Shown one piece after another: positions 51,124 to 59,442 of a stretch of 64,000 nucleotides of DNA. The notes below the pieces were generated by a model that was given only the letters and a program-made list of their open reading frames with translations, had not been told where the DNA came from and searched no databases. The number at the start of each line of letters is the position of its first letter. Within the stretch, counting starts at the first letter, position 1. Source of the DNA: JAFDZV01 sp048594725 (GTDB lineage: Bacteria; Bacteroidota; Ignavibacteria; OLB7); contig JBMDXA010000146.1 in the NCBI GenBank assembly GCA_048594725.1, positions 1 through 64,000 on the forward strand. The letters are read 5' to 3'. The translations under genes were made by a program, and so were the position numbers.

Positions 51124-52068
51124 ATGTCCGATAAGAAGATCATTGCGATCACCGGGGCCACCGGCGCACAGGGGGGCGGGCTGGCCCGCGCCATCCTGAG
51201 CGATCCGGCCAGCGAATTTGCCGTCCGTGCCATCACCCGCGATACCGATTCCGACAAGGCCGGCGAGCTTCGGGCGATGGGCGCCGAAGTGGTCTCCGCC
51301 GATGTGGATGATGTGGAGAGCCTGAAGAAGGCGTTCGAAGGGGCCTACGGTGCCTACTGCGTCACGTTCTTCTGGGCGCATTTCTCGCCGGAGAAGGAGC
51401 TGCAGCAGGCCCGTAATCTCGCCGAGGCCGCGCGCCACGCGGGGCTGAAGCATGTGATCTGGTCCACGCTGGAGGATACGCGCCGCTTCGTCCCGCTCGA
51501 TGACGACAGCATGCCCACGCTGATGGGGAACTACAAGGTTCCGCACTTCGATGCCAAGGGTGAGGGGGATGCCGCGTTCGAGGGCGTTCCCACCACATTC
51601 CTGGTGACCTCCTACTACTGGGAGAATCTCTTCAACCCCGGTATGGCGCCGCGCCGCAACGAGGACGGTACCATGACGTTTGTGCTCCCCACCGGCGACA
51701 AGCCTCTCTCCGGCGTCGCATCGGAGGATATCGGCCGTACCGCGTACGGGATCTTCAAGAAGGGGACGGAGATGATCGGCCAGCGGGTGGGAGTGGCAGG
51801 GGATCATCTCACCGGCAGCGATATGGCAGCCGCGATGTCGAAGGCGCTGGGGACGACGGTGGTTCACTATCCCATGCCCCCGGCCGATTATCGCGCGCTC
51901 GGATTTCCCGGCTCCGATGATCTGGGCAATATGTTCCAGTTCTATCGCGATTTCAGCAGGGAACTCAACGGAGCCCGCGATATCGAGGGGGCACGCCGGC
52001 TCAATCCATCGCTCCAGAATTTCGAGTCGTGGCTGGCTGCCAACAAGGATAATATCCCGGCGGGATAA
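51124..52068 (+). CDS. NmrA-like NAD(P)-binding protein
   Basis: 314 residues from ATG 51124 (GGAG 7 bases upstream; 51121 is also an ATG). The Rossmann motif ITGATGAQGGGLARAIL is followed by AITRDTDSDKAGELRAMGAE, VSADVDDVESLKKAF, HVIWSTLEDTRRF, the NmrA/HSCARG pattern. Such atypical short-chain dehydrogenases sense NADPH or redox state. No partner is identified. Confidence 0.9.
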   Translation: MSDKKIIAITGATGAQGGGLARAILSDPASEFAVRAITRDTDSDKAGELRAMGAEVVSADVDDVESLKKAFEGAYGAYCVTFFWAHFSPEKELQQARNLAEAARHAGLKHVIWSTLEDTRRFVPLDDDSMPTLMGNYKVPHFDAKGEGDAAFEGVPTTFLVTSYYWENLFNPGMAPRRNEDGTMTFVLPTGDKPLSGVASEDIGRTAYGIFKKGTEMIGQRVGVAGDHLTGSDMAAAMSKALGTTVVHYPMPPADYRALGFPGSDDLGNMFQFYRDFSRELNGARDIEGARRLNPSLQNFESWLAANKDNIPAG

Positions 52069-52192
52069 TTCTCCCGGCATTTTATTCCGATGCGCACGTT
52101 CGCGGTCCGGGGCCGCGGGCGGCGCACCGGAAATTCAAGGATACTATCCCGACTGAACCGGAGCCGCCGGTGCATTCAACATCACTACATAC

Positions 52193-52285
52193 ATGTATTT
52201 ATGGCAAAAAAAACTGTTCATCTGCTGCGACGGCACCGGTAGTGAATACGGGAGCCAAAATTCCAATGTGATGAAGCTTTATTAG
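52193..52285 (+). pseudogene. Remnant of a DUF2235-type protein start
   Basis: A 30-codon frame, MYLWQKKLFICCDGTGSEYG then SQNSNVMKLY, then TAG. It matches the opening of DUF2235 proteins (alpha/beta hydrolase, Tle1-like): K-x-L-F-x-C-C-D-G-T-x-x-x-x-x-NSNV-x-KLY. The rest of the domain, about 250-500 residues, is missing in all frames downstream. So the start survives and the body is lost. Confidence 0.5.
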
Positions 52286-52582
52286 CCGTGGCGCAGCGCC
52301 TGAACAATGGTCCGCTGGGATATGCCCCTTCCAATATTCCCTGTAATTATAGTGCCGAACCTCACCGGAAACTTGAAGAGGTTCTGCGGGAAAATCTCCC
52401 AATCGGGAATTGAAGATGGTACGATCAGGACTGTTATCATGGAGTCCGATCTTTTCCCGGGACTATCTGAACATAGATCTGGTATGATCGCCGGATGGGT
52501 TTTGTAGATTCCTGTGGTTGTGTACATTCGGCCCCTCGCTGGCATCCCCGGCAACTCTGCCGGGGCCGGTGCCATACTACAT
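52286..52582. other. Gap between gene remnant and tRNA, no gene
   Basis: No gene or strong repeat. Several short hairpins are possible (CCCCGGCAACTCTGCCGGGG around 52548-52567 forms a stem CCCCGGC/GCCGGGG just before the tRNA). Confidence 0.45.
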
Positions 52583-52654
52583 TCCGGGGTAGTTCAGTGG
52601 TAGAACACTCGGCTGATAACCGAGAGGGCGCTGGTTCAACTCCAGCTCCCGGAT
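52583..52654 (+). tRNA. tRNA with GAT anticodon (predicted Ile)
   Basis: A full cloverleaf: acceptor TCCGGGG / TCCCGGA (one G-T), D arm GTTC/GAAC, anticodon stem CTCGG/CCGAG with loop CTGATAA, and T arm GCTGG/CCAGC with loop TTCAACT. Anticodon GAT reads ATC (Ile). The 5' base is T1 paired with A72 and the discriminator is T, unlike the G1-C72 and A73 of bacterial tRNA-Ile; the scaffold resembles tRNA-Asn. CCA is not encoded (TCA follows). It is isolated, not in an rRNA operon, and lies 26 bases before the next gene. Confidence 0.75.
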
Positions 52655-52680
52655 CAGATTCCCATGTTCAATGGAATTAC

Positions 52681-55077
52681 ATGAGCCAGATACGAAACGA
52701 TAATGAAGCGAATGGCGATGGGGTTGGGATCGGTCAGGGATACGGCACGTTCCAGATCGCCAGGGCCCTTGCGACCATTGAGATGAGCGATGATGCGGCC
52801 ACCCGTGCCCGCGCCTGGGAGAAAATCGGAAAATGGGCGAAGGTGTTGGAAGGGATGCGCGATGGAACCATCAGCGTGGGAGCGCGCGTGCCGGTCTCCG
52901 ATGTCCCGGCATGGGCAACCCTCCAGGTCGTTACCGGCGGTTTTGCAACCGGCGGGCTGCTGGCTGGCGGACCCTTGCTCGATTATGAGCGGGAATTGCT
53001 GGCCCGGCTTCCGCTGGCACCGGAAGGGGAGCCCCGCCGGGTTATCAACAGCTATTTCCTGACCGAAGAGGGGCTGGCCGAAATGACCGCGATGGTGGAA
53101 TCGGGATGCTACACGCTGGATGTTGCCGAGCAGGGGGCGCTACCGGTTGTTGCGTGGCTGGCGCGTAACGGATATGGAAGAGAGGCTCTGGAAATTCTCG
53201 ACGAGCTGGAGCCCTGGTTCGGGAAACTCCGGTTCTATCCGGCCCCGTCCGATCGCCCCCGCCAGCTCGGGAGCCGGGTGTGCCTGCAGGATGTGGGAGA
53301 GACTATCGAGAAGCTCCGTGGAATAAAACCAAATCATAATATCCTGGCGCAGCGGGAGGCGATATTCATCTGGGCGCCATTGTACGATAGCATGGTCGAT
53401 CTCATGCTGAAGACGGTGGATGGCGAACCTCCTCATATGGATTGTGATGCGGATGGCTGCTGGCAGGTCTCCGGCAACGGCCGTTTCCCGGTAAAAGGGG
53501 GGTGGCCCTGTGCGCACTATCCCGATGGCTGGGCCGAGCGTGCCACCGAACTGCTTCAGGATTACGAGCGGTTGCGGAAGACCAATACGCTCTGCGGGCG
53601 CCCGGAGCGGCCCAGGGATAGTTTCCCGCAATTGCGGGAATATCTCCGGCGCTGCATCGAAAATCCCGCATCCCTCACTGGCCGGGATGTCGGGCGGATA
53701 CGGCTGATTCTCGCACGTCATGTCAGCCGCCAGGGCGTCCCGGATTCCCCTCGCTCCGATGCGTTTCGCGCCCATCAGGAGCAGCAGGCAGGGGGGGCTA
53801 CCTTTCAGGAGCTTGCCGGCGTGGTGATCCGGCGGCTTGGTACCTTTCCGATGGACGCGGGCATCGACGACATCGCTGAGGTGGTGCGCCCCATCGCTCC
53901 TGATGAGGTGGAGCGATGGGAGATACATGAAGAAGTCCCATTACCGGAATATCTCCAGCGGAAGGTGGAACGAGCTCTCAATGATACCGTGGAATCCCTG
54001 GTCGAACGCGGCATCATAACATCGGGAGAAACCCTGGCGCGCCTGCTTCCCCGCATCACATCGGCAATCCGGGCCGGTAATATCCCGGACCCTTCTCTTC
54101 GCCAGCTCTACGCCGCTATCTATGCGGCGTTCAGGCGCCGTCGTTCGCTGCTCCTGCTGAATCTGGAAAAACAGGTTCAGATAGAGGAGTTGCCATGGAT
54201 AGCAGCCATCGATCGCTTCAGGGAAAAGGATCTATCCGTTGAAGATCTGTCACGCCGGGCTCTGAAGGAGATGACGCTGCTGGTAATCACAGCGTTCCCG
54301 CAGGCTACTCTGCCGAATAAATTGCTTCAGGAATTCAATCCTCTTGCAAAAGCGGCTAATATCGGTCTGCCGCTCGTTGAAGAGGTGGCAGCCGATATTT
54401 TCATGGGATTATTCTCCCCCAAATTTCTTGCTGCTGCGAAAAGAAGCGCCCTGTTGCTGGATGGATCGTTCTATGCGGCATACTATGGGATCGATTACCA
54501 GAGAATCCTCCGGTTTCCCGCTCCTGAAAAGGGGGAGAAAACCTTCCCGAGCAGAACCGATGATTTTATACTGTTGTGCGAGGAGAGAGCCGGTATCCGC
54601 TACGAGAGGCGTCCGGTGACCAGCGGCATGATCCTCGAACAACAGCAGATCCTGACCACGCAGAACCTCGCGGTGCTCTATGCAGGGCTGGATCTTTCGG
54701 ATGCATTGAGCGGCGCTCTGTACGAACTCGCCCGGCGCTGCTTCGTCTGGATCTGCCGTCGCCTGCAGGTGAAGACCGATAGCTGGCACGCCGGCCTGAT
54801 CCAGATCAAGAATGGGGCGTATGCATGGCGGCAGATGATCTTCTTCCTTTCGCTGATTCCAGCGGATGAACTGAAGACATTCCTCTCATGGGCGGAATCG
54901 TATTTCAACGGGCAACCGGCGAAATTCCGTCTCCGTTTCCGTCCGGCGATGGAGGGGCTCGTCCTGGCCGCCAGAGGGATTTCGCCCGGCAGCGATATCG
55001 CCTTCCAGGCCGGTGCACGGCGTTTCCTGGGATGGTCCAATGAGCGGCATTGGCTGCTGGCCGATAGCAGGAGTTGA
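52681..55077 (+). CDS. Large protein of unknown function
   Basis: 798 residues from ATG 52681. There is no signal peptide or convincing membrane helix. The N-terminal part has YGTFQIARALATIE, then WEKIGKWAKVLEGMRDGTIS and VTGGFATGGLLAGGPLLDYE, followed by EEGLAEMTAMVESGCYTLDV and VAWLARNGYGREALEILDEL. From memory, such an arrangement occurs in large uncharacterised proteins of actinobacteria and other soil bacteria. The middle and C-terminal thirds are helical. The start lies 26 bases after the tRNA with a weak ribosome-binding site, so the tRNA and mRNA may be co-transcribed and cut apart. Confidence 0.7.
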   Translation: MSQIRNDNEANGDGVGIGQGYGTFQIARALATIEMSDDAATRARAWEKIGKWAKVLEGMRDGTISVGARVPVSDVPAWATLQVVTGGFATGGLLAGGPLLDYERELLARLPLAPEGEPRRVINSYFLTEEGLAEMTAMVESGCYTLDVAEQGALPVVAWLARNGYGREALEILDELEPWFGKLRFYPAPSDRPRQLGSRVCLQDVGETIEKLRGIKPNHNILAQREAIFIWAPLYDSMVDLMLKTVDGEPPHMDCDADGCWQVSGNGRFPVKGGWPCAHYPDGWAERATELLQDYERLRKTNTLCGRPERPRDSFPQLREYLRRCIENPASLTGRDVGRIRLILARHVSRQGVPDSPRSDAFRAHQEQQAGGATFQELAGVVIRRLGTFPMDAGIDDIAEVVRPIAPDEVERWEIHEEVPLPEYLQRKVERALNDTVESLVERGIITSGETLARLLPRITSAIRAGNIPDPSLRQLYAAIYAAFRRRRSLLLLNLEKQVQIEELPWIAAIDRFREKDLSVEDLSRRALKEMTLLVITAFPQATLPNKLLQEFNPLAKAANIGLPLVEEVAADIFMGLFSPKFLAAAKRSALLLDGSFYAAYYGIDYQRILRFPAPEKGEKTFPSRTDDFILLCEERAGIRYERRPVTSGMILEQQQILTTQNLAVLYAGLDLSDALSGALYELARRCFVWICRRLQVKTDSWHAGLIQIKNGAYAWRQMIFFLSLIPADELKTFLSWAESYFNGQPAKFRLRFRPAMEGLVLAARGISPGSDIAFQAGARRFLGWSNERHWLLADSRS

Positions 55078-55108
55078 GACCTTTTTCGGTATTCTTTTTC
55101 TCTCTGGT

Positions 55109-55663
55109 ATGGCTGCGCTTTTTACATCGATCTACTCGGATTCGATAACGCTTCATCTCATCACCGATGAGAATCTGCCGGCGGTGCGGAGCATGCTGGA
55201 GGGATTCCCCGATTCGGAGTATATGCTGGATGAACTCAATGCCAGCTACCTTCCCCGTTTCGAGGATGGCCGGAGAGCCCGGTACGGATTCTATGTGCTG
55301 CTGGAGGATCGTCTGGCGGGTCTTACCCTGCTGGATGTCGATAGCTGGGAAACCGGTACGGGATCTACCGGCGCCGATATATTCATCCATATGCGCGGCA
55401 ACGGCGTTGCTCCGCGCAGCAAGCCTCATCTGTTCTATCTGGCGTTTGCAATGCTCGGGCTGAACCGGGTGGAAACCGGGTGCTTCGTCTCGAATGCCGC
55501 ATCGAAAAGATCGATCGAAAAGACCCCGGGTTTTCAGTACGAAGGACGTTCGCGGCAATCGGGATTGAACGACGATGGCGAGCTGGAGGATGAATATCAC
55601 TATGCGATACTGCGGGGGGATTGGGAACGGCTCTACGATGCTGCTGCGATTACGGTCCGGTAG
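55109..55663 (+). CDS. GNAT-type N-acetyltransferase
   Basis: 184 residues from ATG 55109. Features: LITDENLPAVRSMLEGFP, YGFYVLLEDRLAGLTLLDV, then LAFAMLGLNRVETGCFVSNAASKRSIEKTPGFQYEGRSR, the ribosomal-protein-type acetyltransferase pattern with N-A-A-S-K-R-S-I-E-K-x-G-F-x-Y-E-G. It uses acetyl-CoA; the acceptor cannot be read. It starts 31 bases after the unknown 798-residue gene and may be co-transcribed. Confidence 0.75.
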   Translation: MAALFTSIYSDSITLHLITDENLPAVRSMLEGFPDSEYMLDELNASYLPRFEDGRRARYGFYVLLEDRLAGLTLLDVDSWETGTGSTGADIFIHMRGNGVAPRSKPHLFYLAFAMLGLNRVETGCFVSNAASKRSIEKTPGFQYEGRSRQSGLNDDGELEDEYHYAILRGDWERLYDAAAITVR

Positions 55664-55702
55664 CCGCGAAAGAGCAAAAAATGGCGATTACTTTTATTCC
55701 CT

Positions 55703-55730
55703 CGTCTTTGCGCCTCTGCGGCTTTGCGTG
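55703..55730. repeat. Single CGCAAAG-type repeat, reverse orientation
   Basis: CGTCTTTGCGCCTCTGCGGC, continuing TTTGCGTG, an imperfect reverse copy of the repeat at 1950-1976, immediately downstream of the GNAT gene. Confidence 0.65.
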
Positions 55731-55768
55731 ATATATCTTTTTTGCTGCTGCGTCAGAGAGGTGTTCAC

Positions 55769-56653
55769 ATGGAACCTCGCCTCGCGCGCTGTCTGTATGA
55801 TGATTTTCATGGTATGTATCCGGTACAAGAAATGAGCGATACGGAATTCTTCACTCCATCGGGAGTACGGTTGCGCCGCCGCGCCGAACGTCCGGGGGAT
55901 ATCAACTGGCTGTTTCTGCCGGGAGGGCCCGGCATCGGCTCCGAGAGCCTGCACGAACTGGCCGATGCGCTGGATGTGCCGGGGACCATCTGGATGGTGG
56001 ATCTGCCCGGCGATGGCTCGAACGTGAACGTGCCGGTTCCTCCGGGCGGGTATTATCATACCTGGCCCGAGGTGCTTCTGGAGGCCGCCCAGGCGCTGCC
56101 CAATCCGGTCTATGCCGGGCATTCCACCGGCGGCATGTATCTGCTGTCGGTGCCGGAGCTGGAGAGCCATCTCAGGGGACTGGTGCTTATCAGTACCGCG
56201 CCGGATGCAAGCTGGCATCCGCGGTTCGTGGAGATGGCGGGCCGCAACCCGCTCCCGGCCGTGGATGCGGCCTCGGCGGCATTCGAGGAGGAGAGAACCG
56301 ACCGGCGTCTCGGCGATATCGCCGTGGCCTCCGCCGAATGGAATTTCACTCCCGCGAGCGTTGAGGCCGGACGGGAATTGCTGGCGCGCATGCCCTATAA
56401 TTTCGCGGCCGTGGATTGGTCAGACAGGAATTTCGATCATATCTATTCTGCCAGATGGTGGCCGAAATCGCTGCCGACCCTTATCCTGAGCGGATCGGAC
56501 GACCGCATCGTGGCGCAGGATCTCTGGGATGACCCGAAATTCCAGGGAGAACATGTTACGCGAAAAATCATCGATGATGCCGCCCATTTTCTCTGGGTGG
56601 AGCAGCCCGATGCCGTACGCGAAGCGTTCACGGAATTTGCGCGGCGATTGTAG
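55769..56653 (+). CDS. Alpha/beta hydrolase
   Basis: 294 residues from ATG 55769. The fold signatures are NWLFLPGGPGIGSESL (oxyanion-hole HG-like PGGPG), TIWMVDLPGDGSN, the nucleophile elbow YAGHSTGGM with S119, an Asp in LSGSDDRIVA and the His in DDAAHFLW. Complete triad, likely an esterase or peptidase-like enzyme of the proline-iminopeptidase type (PGGPG). The C-terminus follows usual length. Not placed in a pathway. Confidence 0.88.
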   Translation: MEPRLARCLYDDFHGMYPVQEMSDTEFFTPSGVRLRRRAERPGDINWLFLPGGPGIGSESLHELADALDVPGTIWMVDLPGDGSNVNVPVPPGGYYHTWPEVLLEAAQALPNPVYAGHSTGGMYLLSVPELESHLRGLVLISTAPDASWHPRFVEMAGRNPLPAVDAASAAFEEERTDRRLGDIAVASAEWNFTPASVEAGRELLARMPYNFAAVDWSDRNFDHIYSARWWPKSLPTLILSGSDDRIVAQDLWDDPKFQGEHVTRKIIDDAAHFLWVEQPDAVREAFTEFARRL

Positions 56654-56695
56654 CCGCTTTCTATCCGCACAGGAATTATCATCGGAGTGTCAGCC

Positions 56696-57349
56696 ATGTT
56701 CAAAAAGCCTTTCCGGATCGGTACGCTTTCCTGGAACCCGCCACCCAAGGCTTCCGGCGATATGCCCGGCAGCCTTGAAGGGCCGGCAGCGGAGGGCTCC
56801 TCCGGTGGCGGGGCGCGATCGGCCGGCAAGAGCTTCCACCAACTGCTCGAACGCCGGATCATCCTTCTTGAAGGGGGCATCGATAACGATGCCGCCGCGC
56901 AGGTCATCGCGATGCTGCTCTATCTGGAACGTGAGGATGATTCCTCCCCGATCCAGCTTCATATCAATTCATCGGGAGGCGACGTCTCCTCCGGACTGGC
57001 TATCATCGAGACCATCCGGTATCTTCGTGCGCCGGTGCATACGCTCTGCCTGGGAAACGCGCAAGGGACCGCGGCCGTCATCCTGGCGAGCGGCAGCAAA
57101 GGATACCGGCGGAGCACCCAGCATGCGCGTATCGCATTGACTCCACTGAAGGGAGGGGCGGTACAGCCGTCGGTGGACCCGGAGACCTATTTCAAGGAGC
57201 TGCTGCGCATGCAGAAAACGTTGATAGATCTTGTCGTCACAGTTACGGGGCAGCCCGAGCTTGATGTGCATGCCGCCTTCCAGGAAGGGCGCTGGTTCGA
57301 TGCGCGCGAAGCAGAGGAATATGGTTTGATCGACGAGGTGGCCTCGTAG
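56696..57349 (+). CDS. ClpP-like protein lacking the catalytic Ser and His
   Basis: 217 residues from ATG 56696 (GGAG 8 bases upstream). Residues about 60-215 follow ClpP closely: IQLHINSSGGDVSSGLAI, TIRYLRAPVHTL, then EAEEYGLIDEVAS at the end. In place of the catalytic Ser motif GQAASMGA there is GNAQGTAA, giving Gly at 124. In place of MIHQP there is ALTPL, giving Thr at 149. Only the Asp equivalent (D213) remains. So it keeps the fold but not the triad, like ClpR subunits of cyanobacteria and plastids. The N-terminal 45 residues are a Gly/Pro-rich extension beyond normal ClpP. Gene order gives no Clp ATPase neighbour. Confidence 0.85.
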   Translation: MFKKPFRIGTLSWNPPPKASGDMPGSLEGPAAEGSSGGGARSAGKSFHQLLERRIILLEGGIDNDAAAQVIAMLLYLEREDDSSPIQLHINSSGGDVSSGLAIIETIRYLRAPVHTLCLGNAQGTAAVILASGSKGYRRSTQHARIALTPLKGGAVQPSVDPETYFKELLRMQKTLIDLVVTVTGQPELDVHAAFQEGRWFDAREAEEYGLIDEVAS

Positions 57350-57468
57350 ATCCGGATCTGCCGCGTGCGATGGTGGTTCTATCGCAGTGCAGATTTTCTG
57401 CTATCATGGCCGCCGTAAATAATTTCCTCCGGAACGAAATACTTCACAGATAATCATCAGGGATAGAG

Positions 57469-57873
57469 ATGGCGACGCACGCAAGCGGGGAGTTCGAAGT
57501 AACGCTGACCCCACAGGAGCATCAGGAGAACGCCGGTGATCCGACGATAGGACGCATGGCGATCGACAAGCGGTTTCATGGGGATATCGAGGCCACAAGC
57601 AGAGGGGAGATGCTGGGTGCGCTCACCGAGGTCAAGGGCTCGGCCGGATATGTGGCGATGGAGCGGGTGAGCGGCACCCTGCACGGCCGCAGCGGCACCT
57701 TCGTATTGCAGCACAACGGTCTGATGGAGCGCGGAGCACAGCAGTTGAGCATCACGGTGGTCCCGGATTCGGGAACCGGAGAGCTTGCCGGGCTTGCGGG
57801 AACGATGAGCATCGCTATCACCGATGGAAAACATTCCTACCAGTTCGAGTATACGCTCGGTGAGACCTCCTGA
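57469..57873 (+). CDS. DUF3224 family protein
   Basis: 134 residues, beta-rich, with HASGEFEVTLTPQE, IGRMAIDKRFHGDIEATSRG, YVAMERVSGTLHGRSGTFVL, HNGLMERGAQ and VVPDSGTGELAGLAGTM, the complete pattern of DUF3224 proteins (small beta-barrel-like domain of unknown function). It starts 119 bases after the ClpP-like gene and 14 bases precede the next gene, suggesting co-transcription with the latter. Confidence 0.9.
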   Translation: MATHASGEFEVTLTPQEHQENAGDPTIGRMAIDKRFHGDIEATSRGEMLGALTEVKGSAGYVAMERVSGTLHGRSGTFVLQHNGLMERGAQQLSITVVPDSGTGELAGLAGTMSIAITDGKHSYQFEYTLGETS

Positions 57874-57887
57874 ACCGGAGCAAGGGC

Positions 57888-58226
57888 ATGAAACGGATTC
57901 TCTTCGTCTGTAGCCAGAACCGGCTGCGCAGTCCGACGGCCGAGCAGGTGTTCGCCAGTCACCCCGGAATAGAGTGCATATCGGCCGGAACCAACAACGA
58001 CGCGGAGAATCCGCTCTCCCCGGAGCTTGTGGAATGGGCCGATATCATCTTCGTGATGGAGAAAAGCCACCGGAACAAGGTCCGGACGAAATTCAAACCT
58101 TATCTCGCCGGCACCAGGGTCATCTGTCTGGATATTCCGGATGATTATGATTTCATGGACCCGGAACTGATCGCCATCCTGAAAAACAGGGTGAGCCCCT
58201 TTCTTCCGTTCCCGTATCGTGCCTGA
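57888..58226 (+). CDS. Low-molecular-weight phosphotyrosine phosphatase-like protein
   Basis: 112 residues. The P-loop VCSQNRLRSPTAE has C8-x5-R14 as in LMW phosphatases, followed by EWADIIFVMEKSHRNKV (the DxIxVMxxxH pattern) and DIPDDYDFMDPELI with the general-acid Asp region. At 112 residues it is shorter than classical members (about 150), as in the small-sized family found next to metabolic genes. It probably removes phosphate from a protein or small molecule. Confidence 0.85.
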   Translation: MKRILFVCSQNRLRSPTAEQVFASHPGIECISAGTNNDAENPLSPELVEWADIIFVMEKSHRNKVRTKFKPYLAGTRVICLDIPDDYDFMDPELIAILKNRVSPFLPFPYRA

Positions 58227-58327
58227 ATATCTCCGCAATCGGACTGGTATTAGGCGCGCCCGTATGTTCATCCGCAGGCCGGATGACCGATTATCGCATC
58301 AGCACATATTGATAATTCTGTTTCATC

Positions 58328-58882
58328 ATGGGAAAGCGGTACGAGGCCATCACGCCGGAACTCCGGAACTTCATGGAGGCTCAGCCTCTCTTCTTCGTTG
58401 CAAGCGCGCCGCTGAAAGCGGACGGGCACGTCAATATCTCGCCGAAGGGACTGGATACGTTCCGGGTTCGTGATGCGCGCGAGGTGATGTATCTGGATCT
58501 GACCGGAAGCGGCAACGAGACCGCCGCGCACGTGGCGGAAAACGGCCGGCTCACCTTTATGTTCTGTGCCTTTCAGGGTCGGCCGCAGATCGTGCGTCTG
58601 TACTGCCGTGCGAGGGTGGTCACCAGGGAATCGGAGCAGTGGGAGGAACTGGCCGGCTGTTTCCCCTCGTTTCTCTCGGTCCGGCAGATCATCATCGGCG
58701 AGATCGAGTTTGTGCAGAGTTCCTGCGGGTTCGGCGTGCCGGAGATGGAGCTGATTGCCGAGCGGGATATGATGCAGCGCTGGGCGGAGGCAAAAGGGGA
58801 GGAGGGACTGGTGGAATACCGGCGCACCCGCAATGCCGTCAGTCTGGATGAGCTTGCAGCTCCCCGCACCGATCCGGAATAA
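58328..58882 (+). CDS. Pyridoxamine 5'-phosphate oxidase-like (PPOX) protein
   Basis: 184 residues. The split-barrel FMN-binding pattern is FFVASAPLKADGHVNISPKG, MYLDLTGSGNETAAHVAENG and LTFMFCAFQGRPQIVRLYCRA. This is the PPOX-class flavin protein group typified by F420/FMN-binding detoxification enzymes. It starts 102 bases after the phosphatase-like gene. The substrate cannot be read. Confidence 0.88.
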   Translation: MGKRYEAITPELRNFMEAQPLFFVASAPLKADGHVNISPKGLDTFRVRDAREVMYLDLTGSGNETAAHVAENGRLTFMFCAFQGRPQIVRLYCRARVVTRESEQWEELAGCFPSFLSVRQIIIGEIEFVQSSCGFGVPEMELIAERDMMQRWAEAKGEEGLVEYRRTRNAVSLDELAAPRTDPE

Positions 58883-58911
58883 AAGCTTTTAACGACGGAA
58901 AATATTTTCCG
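58881..58911. promoter_or_regulatory. Two A/T-rich palindromes after the PPOX gene
   Basis: AAAAGCTTTT (58881-58890) and CGGAAAATATTTTCCG (58896-58911, a perfect 16-base palindrome). They may be protein-binding sites or a weak terminator. Directly at the stop codon of the PPOX gene. Confidence 0.5.
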
Positions 58912-59442
58912 ATGTACTACGTTTGCAGATGTGGTGCCCACGGGATATATTTGTATCCATTACTTCGGTCTTCCTGATATGGATGGTCCCCACCTTCCGT
59001 GCAGAATATCAGGCGGACGCTGCTGTTGATCCTTTTTCCGGCATTTGTTGCCGGTGGCTGCTGTATTTGCCCGCCCACGTTCCACGGTGAGCCTTAACCG
59101 GCGAACACCCCACTTGCTCCCTGACAAACCACGGTCTGTGCCCCCACACGCCGTTGCAACGTTCTCCTGCCCCTTCCGCTGCATGTGCAGTAATGCAGTA
59201 TCCGGATGGCATGGAAGCGTATGCTCTGTTCGTTCCGTACCCCTTTTGCGGGCACGGCTGGCAGCGCATGAACGGAACTGAATATTCCCCGGCCGGCAGT
59301 CCACGCCGCCTCGCGAATATCCCCCTGCGGAATGCCGTCCGCACCAGACGGCGCTATGGAGGGAATTGTTCCGGCAAGTAGATCCGTATGCGAGTGATCG
59401 GATACGGGCGGTCCATTTACTAACTCTGCCGAAAGATACACC
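58912..59442. other. Long gap, no gene supported
   Basis: 530 bases without a supported gene. Short open frames on both strands have no coding character. Promoter for the following secreted protein is presumably here. Confidence 0.5.

Noticed and set aside
52495..52680. An N-terminal extension of the 798-residue protein that would run through the tRNA
   Set aside because: The extension would translate the tRNA, which has an intact cloverleaf; ATG 52681 follows it.
58960..59442. Several short open frames on both strands in the gap before the secreted protein
   Set aside because: None has a start signal or composition that supports coding; they overlap each other on both strands.
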